64,000 nt of DNA, taken from assembly GCA_963974345.1 (NCBI GenBank), contig CAXBBW010000001.1, forward strand, positions 186,001 to 250,000. Direction: 5' to 3'. A model generated the notes under the pieces. That model was not told the origin of the DNA and did not search any database. It saw nothing but the letters and a program-made list of their open reading frames with translations. Both the position numbers and the translations under genes were made by a program. Origin of the DNA: RHLJ01 sp963974345 (GTDB lineage Bacteria > Bacteroidota > Rhodothermia > Balneolales > Balneolaceae). Positions 25,331 to 34,556 of this stretch are shown piece by piece. The first letter of the stretch is position 1. Each line of letters opens with the position of its first letter.

Positions 25331-26086
25331 ATGAAGTACTTCAAATACATTCTTGTTGGTCTTATTTTTTTACTCGTCTTAAACCTTATCACTTTCTACT
25401 TGTTTGGGAAACAGAGTTTAAGAGACAGGAATGTGGAAGAAATGATCAAGGAAATAGAGGAGAATAATTTTCAAAACTCAGAATTTGATTATACATACAC
25501 TTTAATTAGTACTCTTGATCTGAATGAAATGTTTTTTATAAAACAAAAAAATCCCTGTTTTCTCACTAGACTCTTTGATAAGCGAGACTAATCACTCATT
25601 CGAGGATTATGTCGATTCTGTAATTAATATGCAGTGGTTTAATGTCCCCAAGTCTAAAGCAAACGCACTTTTAAAAACCAATTTAGATTCCCTTCAGTCC
25701 GTAAATTTATCCTCTGTTGATTTGTTAATTGATCAAAATTTTGAGAAAATTATCTACTTAGTTAGTGATTCAATAAGAACATTACCAGTTTATAAAGAGT
25801 TTTTTGGAGACTGTAACTTTTATGAGTACCTCAATGTAGAACCTATGAAGGCTGGGTAATTATGCTTGGAGAAGAAGTGTATTTTGAAAAACCTTTTATT
25901 GCAGAACAGAGATTAGTGGTTGGTATATATGTTGACCATTACGAAGAATTTCGAGATGAGCTATTATTCTGGGTTGTCTTTAAGTGGGTTCAAGTGAAAT
26001 GGATAGACGGCAACGGTTTTGCGGGAGATAAAGTTGAACCTGTTCATGATCCTCCTGAACCATCTTATCGTGATTGGAAATGGTAA
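25331..26086 (+). pseudogene. Frameshifted membrane-anchored protein gene
   Basis: Three adjacent reading segments appear to be one broken gene. Segment 1 (25331-25591) starts MKYFKYILVGLIFLLVLNLI, one N-terminal membrane helix. Near the A7 run at 25545-25551 the sense frame moves on by one base; removing one A joins it to the open frame that runs to 25859 (NHSFEDYVDSVINMQWF...). Between about 25826 and 25859 the frame moves back, joining TYEGWVI to MLGEEVYFEKPF and ending at 26086. The two shifts cancel, giving about 250 codons. It is either a pseudogene or two sequencing errors. Function unknown. Confidence 0.65.
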
Positions 26087-26201
26087 TTACTTTTCTTTAT
26101 CCTAATTTTTAATTCTTGCTTGAATCATTCCTAATTCTCTTCCTTTTTTCGTAGCTTCTTAGACTAAATTTTACTCAAAAATTCATTCATTTAGAGCACT
26201 C

Positions 26202-28430
26202 ATGTCTACCGATAAAGCGAAGATTATTTATACTTATACAGATGAAGCCCCTGCATTAGCTACCCATTCTTTTTTACCAATTATTGAAGCATTTACAAAA
26301 GCAGCTGGCGTTAAAGTTGAAACCCGCGATATTTCGCTCGCTGGCAGATTGATTGCAAATTTTTCTGAGTATCTAACAGATGAGCAAAAAGAATCCGATG
26401 CTTTGGCTGAACTTGGTGAGCTTGCTAAAACTCCAGAAGCTAATATTATCAAATTGCCAAATATAAGTGCTTCTGTACCGCAATTGGTTGCTACAATCAA
26501 AGAGCTTCAAGCAAAAGGATATGCTGTCCCTGATTTTCCAGAAGATCCAAAATCAGACGAACAAAAATCCGTTAAAGCTAAGTACTCCAAAGTATTAGGG
26601 AGTGCAGTTAATCCAGTTCTTAGAGAAGGAAATTCAGATCGAAGAGCTCCTAAAGCGGTAAAAGAATACGCTCGCAAAAACCCTCATTCCATGGGGACTT
26701 GGAGTCCAGATTCTAAAACTCATGTCTCTACCATGGAATCTGGTGACTTCAGATCAAATGAAAAATCAGTTACTGTTTCTGAGCCAACCAATGTTCGTAT
26801 TGAGCATGTAGCTGAGGATGGATCCGTCACAGTTTTAAAAGAAAAAGTAGCCCTTTTAGCTGGCGAAGTTATTGACGGAACATTTATCAGTAAAAAAGAA
26901 CTAGTAAAATTTTTAGGTGAGCAAGTTCAGGATGCAAAAGATTTAGGAGTCCTATTCTCATTGCATATGAAAGCAACGATGATGAAAGTTTCTGACCCTA
27001 TTATTTTTGGTCATGGTGTAAAAGTATTTTTTGCTGATGTATTTGAAAAACATTCAGACACATTCACGAAACTTGGGGTAGATGTGACTAATGGTTTTGG
27101 TGATGTAGTTGCTAAACTGAATGAACTCCCTGCAGATAAAAAAGCCGAAATTGAAGCTGATATTAAGGCATGCTATAAAAATGGACCTGATATTGCTATG
27201 GTAAACTCTGACAAAGGCATTACCAACCTTCACGTTCCGAGTGATGTAATTATTGACGCGTCTATGCCGGCAATGATTCGTACTTCTGGACAAATGTGGA
27301 ATGCAGATGGAAAAACTCAAGATACTAAAGCTGTTATTCCAGACAGCAGCTATGCGGGTGTATATCAGGCTACCATCGACTTTTGTATCAAACACGGGGC
27401 ATTTGATCCAACAACAATGGGAAGCGTTCCTAACGTAGGCTTAATGGCTCAAAAAGCTGAAGAATATGGTTCACATGACAAGACTTTTGAAATCGGGACT
27501 AATGGAACAGTACGTTTAGTTTCTGATTCAGGAGATACACTTATGGAACACGAAGTTGAAGCTGGAGATATCTGGAGAGCGTGTCAAGTTAAGGATGCCC
27601 CCGTACAAGATTGGGTAAAACTTGCTGTAAACCGTGCTAAAGACACTGGATCACCTGCTGTATTCTGGTTAGATAAAACTCGTGCTCATGATGCTGAACT
27701 GATCAAGAAAGTAAATACGTACCTGAAAGATCACGATACCAACGGACTCGAAATTCATATTATGAATCCGGTTGATGCAACTCAGTTCTCCCTCGACCGA
27801 ATCAAAGACGGAAAAGACACAATCTCAGTTACCGGAAATGTGCTGCGTGATTATCTCACCGATCTCTTCCCTATTCTTGAGCTTGGAACCAGCGCCAAAA
27901 TGCTTTCTATTGTTCCCTTGATGAATGGTGGCGGATTATTTGAAACCGGTGCCGGTGGATCGGCCCCAAAGCATGTTCAACAGTTTGTAGAACAAAATTA
28001 TCTGCGTTGGGATTCACTCGGTGAGTTCTTGGCTTTAGCTGTATCTCTAGAACATCTTTCTAAAACATTTGATAATGCAGAAGCAAAAATCCTAGGTGAA
28101 ACACTAGATGAAGCCACTTCAAAGTTTCTTCAAAATGATAAATCTCCTGCACGTCGACTTGGACAGATTGATAACCGAGGTTCACATTTCTACTTAGCGA
28201 TGTATTGGGCTGAGGCACTTGCAAATCAGACTACGAATGCAAAATTAAAAGCACTTTTCACTCCAATTGCACAAACATTGAAAGAAAATGAAACTAAAAT
28301 CAACGAAGAGTTAATTGGAGTTCAAGGTTCACCTGTTGATATCGACGGCTACTATCGTGTTGATCGTGCTATGGTTGATGTTGCCATGAGACCAAGTACT
28401 ACCTTGAATGAGATTTTAGCTGGGGTTTAG
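26202..28430 (+). CDS. icd: NADP-dependent isocitrate dehydrogenase, monomeric type
   Basis: TCA-cycle enzyme converting isocitrate to 2-oxoglutarate and CO2 with NADP+. The 742-aa length and the sequence blocks (IIYTYTDEAPALATHSFLP, NSDRRAPKAVKEYARKNPHS, HMKATMMKVSDPIIFGH, NGGGLFETGAGGSAPKH, DNRGSHFYLAMYWAEAL) are diagnostic of the monomeric class, which is unrelated in length to the homodimeric enzyme of about 415 aa. The start is an ATG. It is monocistronic; a palindromic doublet and a strong terminator follow. Its product feeds the KorAB enzyme encoded at 1422-4384. Confidence 0.96.
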   Translation: MSTDKAKIIYTYTDEAPALATHSFLPIIEAFTKAAGVKVETRDISLAGRLIANFSEYLTDEQKESDALAELGELAKTPEANIIKLPNISASVPQLVATIKELQAKGYAVPDFPEDPKSDEQKSVKAKYSKVLGSAVNPVLREGNSDRRAPKAVKEYARKNPHSMGTWSPDSKTHVSTMESGDFRSNEKSVTVSEPTNVRIEHVAEDGSVTVLKEKVALLAGEVIDGTFISKKELVKFLGEQVQDAKDLGVLFSLHMKATMMKVSDPIIFGHGVKVFFADVFEKHSDTFTKLGVDVTNGFGDVVAKLNELPADKKAEIEADIKACYKNGPDIAMVNSDKGITNLHVPSDVIIDASMPAMIRTSGQMWNADGKTQDTKAVIPDSSYAGVYQATIDFCIKHGAFDPTTMGSVPNVGLMAQKAEEYGSHDKTFEIGTNGTVRLVSDSGDTLMEHEVEAGDIWRACQVKDAPVQDWVKLAVNRAKDTGSPAVFWLDKTRAHDAELIKKVNTYLKDHDTNGLEIHIMNPVDATQFSLDRIKDGKDTISVTGNVLRDYLTDLFPILELGTSAKMLSIVPLMNGGGLFETGAGGSAPKHVQQFVEQNYLRWDSLGEFLALAVSLEHLSKTFDNAEAKILGETLDEATSKFLQNDKSPARRLGQIDNRGSHFYLAMYWAEALANQTTNAKLKALFTPIAQTLKENETKINEELIGVQGSPVDIDGYYRVDRAMVDVAMRPSTTLNEILAGV

Positions 28431-28443
28431 TTAACTAATTGTT

Positions 28444-28471
28444 GTCATCCTGAACTTGATTCAGGATCTGT
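28444..28471 (+). repeat. 28-bp palindromic repeat, variant copy
   Basis: Aligns base for base with the left GIY-YIG repeat (21567-21594). It differs at a few sites, including a compensatory change in the stem (TCCTGAA/TTCAGGA instead of TGCTGAA/TTCAGCA). Orientation is opposite to the copy at 28521-28548. Confidence 0.85.
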
Positions 28472-28520
28472 AAAGGAAAAACTTTGATTAAACTCTTTCT
28501 TGATCAACATATCAATCCCC

Positions 28521-28548
28521 ACAGATGCTGAACTAAATTCAGCATGAC
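28521..28548 (-). repeat. 28-bp palindromic repeat, exact copy
   Basis: Identical to 21923-21950. With the variant at 28444-28471 it forms an inverted doublet separated by 49 bp with no gene between, resembling an emptied version of the GIY-YIG unit. Confidence 0.9.
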
Positions 28549-28599
28549 AGCACAAATAAGATTTTTCTATATATCTGCAAAAAGTAGTAGTAAACTATC

Positions 28600-28634
28600 A
28601 AAAGCCCGATTCATTTGAATCGGGCTTTTTGTAT
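28600..28634 (+). terminator. Intrinsic terminator
   Basis: Perfect 11-bp stem (28601-28611, AAAGCCCGATT, with AATCGGGCTTT) and a short loop, followed by a T run. It is A-rich on the left side, so it may work in both directions. It ends the isocitrate dehydrogenase transcript. Confidence 0.85.
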
Positions 28635-28666
28635 CCTGAAGTTTCTACTCCAACATATATTGCACT

Positions 28667-29080
28667 ATGAAACATATCGTTCTAACTATAATTTTTGAAA
28701 TACTTTTTTTAAGTCTTTCTTTTGCACAAGAAGAAACTATCAAAGTCGAAGTTCTTTCGAAATCAACTACTTCTTGGGATGGAACAACTCTTCAAAATTA
28801 TCCTGAAGGTCAACCAGAAATAACCATTTCTAGAATTACGATTCCCATAGGATTTAAATTACCTCCTCATACACACCAAACTCCACTTGCTGGATATGTA
28901 GTATCAGGTGAACTTACCGTAATCAAAAACGATTCAACTTCTCATACAGTAAAAGCTGGAGAAACCATTGTTGAGTTAATAAATACAGTTCATTATGGTT
29001 CAAATGAAGGTTCTGAACCTGTAGTTCTATTAGCTTTTTATATGGGTATAGAAGGAATTCCTTTGAGTATTAATCAATAG
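28667..29080 (+). CDS. Secreted single-domain cupin protein
   Basis: 137 aa with a signal peptide of about 20 residues (ending LSFAQ). Residues about 45-125 form one cupin barrel: motif 1 is PPHTHQTPLAGYVVSGELTV, with metal-binding histidines in HTH, and motif 2 is VELINTVHYGSNEG, with a further His. A bound metal ion is therefore likely. The chemistry is unknown, as cupins of this kind range from enzymes to sensors. It converges on the xylanase gene with only 3 bp between stops. Confidence 0.82.
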   Translation: MKHIVLTIIFEILFLSLSFAQEETIKVEVLSKSTTSWDGTTLQNYPEGQPEITISRITIPIGFKLPPHTHQTPLAGYVVSGELTVIKNDSTSHTVKAGETIVELINTVHYGSNEGSEPVVLLAFYMGIEGIPLSINQ

Positions 29081-29083
29081 GTT

Positions 29084-30151
29084 TTATTCGAATATATCTA
29101 TGATTGCTGGTACGGCATCTTTTGGCTCAAAATCATCGTTAAATAAAAGTGGCCACTCATTTGGGTTCTCCCAAAAATCACGAAGCCAAGAGTCATTATC
29201 TTTAACTCCCCACCAAGTTATTCCAAATTGTGTTTCTTCTGGTAAGCTTTTATATAAATTGAATATAAAAGTAGAACGATTCACTAAACGTTGAGCCAAT
29301 TCTGCGTTATAAGATGTTGCGGTAGCATTTGGATTAACACGAATGTCTAATTCTGAATAATGTATTTTTAATCCCCTTGAAGTTACCTTATTTGTAGCCG
29401 ATATAATGTCCGTTTCTGAAGGCCAATCATAACTTATATGCATTTGAAAACCAATACCATCAATTGGAACACCTCTTTCTAAAAAGTCATCGGCCATAGC
29501 GATCACCTTTTCTAATTTTGATCCATTCGCCACCATATTGTAATCGTTATAAAAGAGTAAAACATCGGGATCAGCTTCCCTTGCCCATCGAAATACTTTT
29601 TCAATATAATCATCTCCCATTTTTTGTCTGAACACACTATTTCTAAGAGGATTTCCAGCTCCGTCGTCAAAAGCTTCGTTTACTACATCCCAACTGGCTA
29701 TTCTACCTTTATATCTTCCAACAACATCTTTCACATAGTTTTCTATAATAGACTCGAACTCAGCATCAGTACCATTATAATTTTGAATCCAAGAAGGAAC
29801 GGCACTATGCCATAATAATGCATGTCCATGAACCCTTATTTCTGATAATTCAGCAAAATCAACGATTTCATCTACTACATCATAGTTGATAGCATTTGGA
29901 TCATTGTACATAGGACTCATCTTCATCTCATATTCTGCCGATATGCTGCTCGATTGCTCCCTCAACAAATCAATATAAGATCTGTTATTCAGATGTTGCC
30001 TTTGTATTGCATATCCAACTGGATAGGTAGGTGAGTTTCTTAAACTGGGTTCAAGAACTTCATCTTCTGTTCCTCCGGTACCTGAATCCTTACAAGCATT
30101 TAATAGAATAAGAAAGAGAAATAATTGAGCAACTAATTTTGTGTACTTCAT
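29084..30151 (-). CDS. GH10 endo-1,4-beta-xylanase lipoprotein
   Basis: Glycoside hydrolase family 10 enzyme that cuts xylan backbones. A lipoprotein signal peptide ends at C20 in LILLNAC, so the enzyme is probably anchored in the outer membrane. GH10 landmarks are HGHALLWHSAVPSW (108-121), the acid/base E159 in WDVVNEAFDD, GIGFQMHIS, and the nucleophile E267 in IHYSELDIRV; GITWWGVKDNDSWL follows. Length 355 aa covers one catalytic domain and no carbohydrate-binding module. No SusC/D pair is nearby. Confidence 0.94.
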   Translation of the reverse strand: MKYTKLVAQLFLFLILLNACKDSGTGGTEDEVLEPSLRNSPTYPVGYAIQRQHLNNRSYIDLLREQSSSISAEYEMKMSPMYNDPNAINYDVVDEIVDFAELSEIRVHGHALLWHSAVPSWIQNYNGTDAEFESIIENYVKDVVGRYKGRIASWDVVNEAFDDGAGNPLRNSVFRQKMGDDYIEKVFRWAREADPDVLLFYNDYNMVANGSKLEKVIAMADDFLERGVPIDGIGFQMHISYDWPSETDIISATNKVTSRGLKIHYSELDIRVNPNATATSYNAELAQRLVNRSTFIFNLYKSLPEETQFGITWWGVKDNDSWLRDFWENPNEWPLLFNDDFEPKDAVPAIIDIFE

Positions 30152-30224
30152 TTTTGCATTCGATAATTTTCTAAGAAACTAATGAAATTTTTTCTTCAAG
30201 TATAGACTAAGAACGATCATATTT

Positions 30225-30722
30225 CTATTTGATTTCTTCATATTCCACTTCAAAACTAAACCAATCTATTAAATAATCTTTTAGCTCAAAATAAAGTTCG
30301 TCCATTTCTTCTAGTTCATCGGTTTGGGCTTTGGCTAATTGAATTCGATGCCTGTCTTTAGTAACTATATCTAGTGTAAACCATTCTTTGTTAATTAATC
30401 CTCTCCCACCAAGTGCTTGCCCTGAATCGAAATTCGAAAACAGAAACTTATCTATTTCATCAAATGGAAGTGTCCTTCTTTTAATCCTCAAATAACTAAA
30501 TATTCTTAGATATTGAGTCATTTTGTACGTGTCTGAACTAAACTCAAAATCATATCTAGTAAATACTTTCACCAAAATAGCGAAGGCGAAGATCCATAAG
30601 AATAGCGCAAAGAAAACTCCCAATAACAGGCAGGCAAATAGTGCCATAAAATCCAATAGTGTAAAACTAGCTTCAACAGTTAAACTTATAACCGGTGGAT
30701 TTTTTTGGAGTTTATAGCGCAT
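30225..30722 (-). CDS. Two-helix membrane protein with PH-like domain
   Basis: 165 aa from ATG 30722. A longer start at 30848 is possible but would run into the divergent gene. Two hydrophobic segments (about 18-55) form a hairpin. The remainder, FEFSSDTYKMTQYLRIF...RRTLPFDEIDKFLF, has the strand pattern of bacterial PH-like (bPH/YdbT-type) domains. It has no catalytic motif. The neighbouring plus-strand protein has the same layout, so the two may be distant paralogues. Function unknown. Confidence 0.68.
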   Translation of the reverse strand: MRYKLQKNPPVISLTVEASFTLLDFMALFACLLLGVFFALFLWIFAFAILVKVFTRYDFEFSSDTYKMTQYLRIFSYLRIKRRTLPFDEIDKFLFSNFDSGQALGGRGLINKEWFTLDIVTKDRHRIQLAKAQTDELEEMDELYFELKDYLIDWFSFEVEYEEIK

Positions 30723-30770
30723 TCTAAAATATAATTGTAATAAAAATGATAATTGGCTTAGATTTAAGTT

Positions 30771-31439
30771 ATGGCAAAAAAAATAAGTGATATCACAACA
30801 GGCAGAAAAATCGATCCTTCTAACAAGATTATTCTTGAAGAAACCCAAAATGATCTGGGATTAATAACCATAAAGCCTGAAGGATTTAGCGCAAAATTAA
30901 TGTTCAGCGTCTTCTTTACCACGTTTTGGCTTGGGTTTATAACTATTTGGACATTTTTTGCTGCAACTGCTTCTTTTCTTTTCGCCGCGTTCTCAGCTCC
31001 ATTCTGGCTTGTTGGACTTGGCTTACTATTCGGAATAATAAGCTCCTTATTTGGAGTGCAAGAATTCATTATCAGAGAGTCTGATTTAATTATTCGTAAG
31101 CGAACTCCATTCACTAAAGGAGAAACCATCATTCCCTACAAAGACCTGATATCTATTGAAAAGAAAAATCATTTAAAAATGGATCATAAAACTCGAAATA
31201 GCTTTCGACTTATGACTTCTAGTTCTAGCGACTCTGGTTTGATTTCAGAAACTCCAGTTATCACTTATAATAAAGGGAATCTTTTTGTAGGTGAACATCT
31301 TTCCAATTCAGATAAAGAATGGTTAGTTAATTATTTAAACGAGAAAATCGTACCTAAAATGAGGTTTATAAGTTTTGATTATGATGCTAAACCTGAATCA
31401 CCCCAGTCTTATACTCCTCAATCACGGGATTTAAATTAG
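30771..31439 (+). CDS. Two-helix membrane protein with PH-like domain (paralogue-like)
   Basis: 222 aa. A short cytoplasmic N-terminus is followed by two long hydrophobic segments (about 42-95), then QEFIIRESDLIIRKRTPFTKGETIIPYKDLISIEKKN, which again has the strand-turn pattern of a bPH domain in which the membrane hairpin precedes the barrel. The start is 48 bp from the divergent paralogue-like gene, so they share a promoter region. Its last 53 bp overlap the 3' end of the convergent carboxylase gene. Function unknown. Confidence 0.7.
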   Translation: MAKKISDITTGRKIDPSNKIILEETQNDLGLITIKPEGFSAKLMFSVFFTTFWLGFITIWTFFAATASFLFAAFSAPFWLVGLGLLFGIISSLFGVQEFIIRESDLIIRKRTPFTKGETIIPYKDLISIEKKNHLKMDHKTRNSFRLMTSSSSDSGLISETPVITYNKGNLFVGEHLSNSDKEWLVNYLNEKIVPKMRFISFDYDAKPESPQSYTPQSRDLN

Positions 31440-33006
31440 CACATTCTAAAGCATTTGAAATCCGGGCACGGGTTTCGACAGGATGAATAATTTCATCAAC
31501 CCATAGCCTTGAGGCAGCATACCGGACATCTGTTTGTTTGTTATAACTGTCGGTAATTTCCTTCATCAGTTCTGCCTGTTTCTCTTCACTCACCTCCTCT
31601 CCCTTTTTCTTCATCGAAGCGATTTTAATCTGAAGTAACGTTTTAGCCGCAGAAGCACCACTCATTACTGCAATATTAGCCGTTGGCCATGCGTACATAA
31701 ACCGGGGATCGTAAGCTCGACCACACATTGCATAATTTCCAGCACCATAACTATTTCCAATAACTATAGTGATTTTAGGTACCGTAGAATTAGCCATCGC
31801 ATTCACCATTTTGGCGCCATCTTTAATAATTCCTCCGTGCTCACTTCTTTTTCCAATCATAAATCCAGTAACGTCTTGCAAGAAAATTAATGGGATTTTC
31901 TTTTGATTGCAGTTCATAATAAATCGAGCTGCTTTATCCGCACTTTCACTATAAATCACTCCACCAATCTGCATCTCTCCTTGTTTAGTTTTGCTAACCG
32001 TTCGTTGATTGGCAACAATCCCAACACTCCAACCATCAATACGAGCATATCCTGTAATCAATGTTTGTCCATAGCCTTTTTTGTACTCGGTAAAACTATC
32101 TTCATCAATTATACATTCAAGAATCTCATTCATATCATAGGGCGAAGTTCGGGATTCGGGTAAAATCGAATACACATCTGAAGCAGGACGTTTTGGGTCT
32201 TTAGCTTCACTTCTGTTAAATCCTGCGGTTTGAAATGGTCCTAGTTTATCTACCAAATCTCGAATAGTATCAAGACATTCGGCATCATCTTTAACTTTAT
32301 AATCGGTTACACCACTAATCTCTGTGTGTGTAGTGGCTCCACCCAATGTTTCGTTGTCTACCGTTTCGCCGATTGCTGCTTTAACCAAATAACTTCCAGC
32401 TAAAAACACACTTCCAGTTCCATCTACAATTAACGCTTCATCACTCATAATGGGTAAATAAGCTCCTCCTGCAACACAACTGCCCATAATTGCTGCAATT
32501 TGGGGAATTCCTTTTGCCGATAGCACCGCATTATTTCTAAACATTCGCCCGAAATGCTCTTTATCTGGGAAGATTTCATCTTGCATAGGAAGAAAAACTC
32601 CAGCTGAGTCAACTAAGTAAATAAGCGGGATATGATTTTCAATTGCAATTTCTTGAGCTCGTAAATTCTTCTTCGCAGTGATGGGAAACCAAGCTCCTGC
32701 TTTCACTGTGGCATCATTTGCAACAATCATACACGTTCTTCCACTAACCGTGCCAACTCCTGTTATCACCCCACCAGCAGGGCAACCACCAACTTCTTCG
32801 TACATTTCAAAGCCAGCCCATAATCCTAATTCATTAAAATCGGAATCTTCATCAATAAGAGAAGAAATTCTTTCTCGAGCTGTTAACTTCCCTTTAGAGT
32901 GTTCTTTTTCTATTCGAGATGCACCACCACCAAGTTTAATTTTAGACTCCTGATCTCGTAAGGTGCTGATTAAATCTTGAAGCCAATGTTTTGGAGTTGT
33001 ACTCAT
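31387..33006 (-). CDS. Acyl-CoA carboxylase beta subunit (methylcrotonyl/propionyl type)
   Basis: Carboxyltransferase subunit that moves CO2 from carboxybiotin to an acyl-CoA. I place the start at ATG 33006 (MSTTPKHWLQ), giving 539 aa, the usual length; 35 codons further upstream are open but unlike the family. N- and C-terminal crotonase-like domains are seen: LGGGASRIEKEHSKGKLTAR, then MGSCVAGGAYLPIMSDEALI with SVFLAG, and VIGNSYGAGNYAMCGRAYDP. The sequence is closest in character to 3-methylcrotonyl-CoA carboxylase (leucine breakdown), but propionyl-CoA cannot be excluded. No biotin-carrying alpha subunit lies in the window. Confidence 0.88.
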   Translation of the reverse strand: MSTTPKHWLQDLISTLRDQESKIKLGGGASRIEKEHSKGKLTARERISSLIDEDSDFNELGLWAGFEMYEEVGGCPAGGVITGVGTVSGRTCMIVANDATVKAGAWFPITAKKNLRAQEIAIENHIPLIYLVDSAGVFLPMQDEIFPDKEHFGRMFRNNAVLSAKGIPQIAAIMGSCVAGGAYLPIMSDEALIVDGTGSVFLAGSYLVKAAIGETVDNETLGGATTHTEISGVTDYKVKDDAECLDTIRDLVDKLGPFQTAGFNRSEAKDPKRPASDVYSILPESRTSPYDMNEILECIIDEDSFTEYKKGYGQTLITGYARIDGWSVGIVANQRTVSKTKQGEMQIGGVIYSESADKAARFIMNCNQKKIPLIFLQDVTGFMIGKRSEHGGIIKDGAKMVNAMANSTVPKITIVIGNSYGAGNYAMCGRAYDPRFMYAWPTANIAVMSGASAAKTLLQIKIASMKKKGEEVSEEKQAELMKEITDSYNKQTDVRYAASRLWVDEIIHPVETRARISNALECANLNPVIEEYKTGVIQV

Positions 33007-33122
33007 AGGGAAGAATTCAATGTTTTTGTATAATAGTAACCAACAATATTTCGTTGAAAATAGAAATTTTAAAGATCGATTACTTATTACATCGAAGATC
33101 TTCAAACTCAATCATTTTAAAA

Positions 33123-34499
33123 ATGCAAAAAAGGTTATTTACACTCTTCGCTATTTTGTTAGTTGCATCACCCCTCTTTGCTCAGCGTTCAAATAGAGTT
33201 AGTTATGTAAATTTAGCTAACCGAGCTAATGCTCCACAAATTTTTATAGACGACATTATCCTTCCAACAGAAGATGGAAAAGTAGATTTATCAATAATTT
33301 TCAGGTTTGATAACGACTTTCTTCCCTATAAAAAGATTTCCCCAAACGATAAAATAGTACCACCAAGTGGAATGGAGTTTTTCACAATTACTCGTCTTAA
33401 TTCAGAGATATTTAAAGGAAGAATTTCTCGAAGAAGTAAATCTAATGTTGAAACTGTTTCCAGAGATTTGTGGGCAGATACTCTATTCACAAAAACATTT
33501 GAAGAAACGGAGTCGAAAAATCTATACGCGTCTGGTTCGCTTTCTAATACATTAAGCCCAGGAGAATACAATTATGTACTTCAATTAAGCTTAATGGAAA
33601 GCTCCAGAGACAGAAATTCAAATCCTCAAAATGTTCGAATTTGGGATTGGGATAAAAAACCCACCGGAGAAACATATATCATTAAAAATGAAGTTTTGAA
33701 TGATAAAATGGTTCTCATGAATCTTGAAGACAAAGTATTATTTGGGAAAGATTTCAAGATGCTCGTTAGAATCCCTAAATATTCATCAGATAGTGACTAT
33801 TCAATAACTATTTTTAAAGCTAGACCTAATGATAAAGATACTCTAAAAGCTGAATCTGTCTATTCATCTAAGCTTTCAAATGCAGATGTTAAAACAGGAG
33901 TTATCCCGCAATTATCTCAAGGAATGGAGCCTTCCCTTACTTATAAAAACACAGAAATGGATTTTAGTTATGTGTTGATAAACGTTCCAAATTCTACCTT
34001 CGATAACGCAGCCTATATTGTAGAAATAAATTCATCAGATTCTCAAAAACCTGTTGCAAAAACCTTTTTCAGCTCCTATTGGCAAAATATGCCAGCAAGT
34101 TTATTAAACCTTGATATTGCTATAGAGAACATGAAATTTATTATTGATGAAGATGAGATTAAAAAGCTTAAATCTGGTAATAGCCAAGAAAAAGAAAAGA
34201 AATTTAGAGCATTTTGGGATAGCAAAGATCCAACTCCAAAAACAGTTTATAATGAGTTAATGGCGGAGTATTATCGTAGAGTTGATTACGCTTTTAAAGA
34301 ATATCGAAATCCGGGGAATCCACTTGGCTATGATAGTGATCAAGGTGAAGTCTATATCAAATTTGGACCTCCTGATTCAAAAGACCGTCAATTCCCTACC
34401 AACGGTAAAGTACTGGAAGTTTGGAAATATCCAAGCCGTACATTTGTATTCGAAAGATCTACAGGCTTCGGTGATTTTATTCTTCTAGGTACTGAATAA
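33123..34499 (+). CDS. GWxTD-domain secreted protein
   Basis: 458 aa from ATG 33123, with a signal peptide (MQKRLFTLFAILLVASPLFAQ, about 21 residues). The C-terminal domain, FRAFWDSKDPTPKTVYNELM followed by AEYYRRVDYAF, and then GEVYIKFGPPD, is typical of the GWxTD family found in Rhodothermota, Balneolota, Chlorobi and relatives. The name-giving GWxTD stretch reads GYDSD here. The first 330 residues probably form beta-sandwich domains. Function of the family is unknown. pdxA follows 57 bp later on the same strand. Confidence 0.83.
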   Translation: MQKRLFTLFAILLVASPLFAQRSNRVSYVNLANRANAPQIFIDDIILPTEDGKVDLSIIFRFDNDFLPYKKISPNDKIVPPSGMEFFTITRLNSEIFKGRISRRSKSNVETVSRDLWADTLFTKTFEETESKNLYASGSLSNTLSPGEYNYVLQLSLMESSRDRNSNPQNVRIWDWDKKPTGETYIIKNEVLNDKMVLMNLEDKVLFGKDFKMLVRIPKYSSDSDYSITIFKARPNDKDTLKAESVYSSKLSNADVKTGVIPQLSQGMEPSLTYKNTEMDFSYVLINVPNSTFDNAAYIVEINSSDSQKPVAKTFFSSYWQNMPASLLNLDIAIENMKFIIDEDEIKKLKSGNSQEKEKKFRAFWDSKDPTPKTVYNELMAEYYRRVDYAFKEYRNPGNPLGYDSDQGEVYIKFGPPDSKDRQFPTNGKVLEVWKYPSRTFVFERSTGFGDFILLGTE

Positions 34500-34556
34500 A
34501 TAACTGTTATTTCCTCTTAGTTGATCGTACTTTATCTCGTTGAAAAAAACAAGATT

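Noticed and set aside
25545..25551. Programmed -1 frameshift on the A7 run
   Set aside because: The frame change needed here is +1, not -1, and a second change further on is also required.
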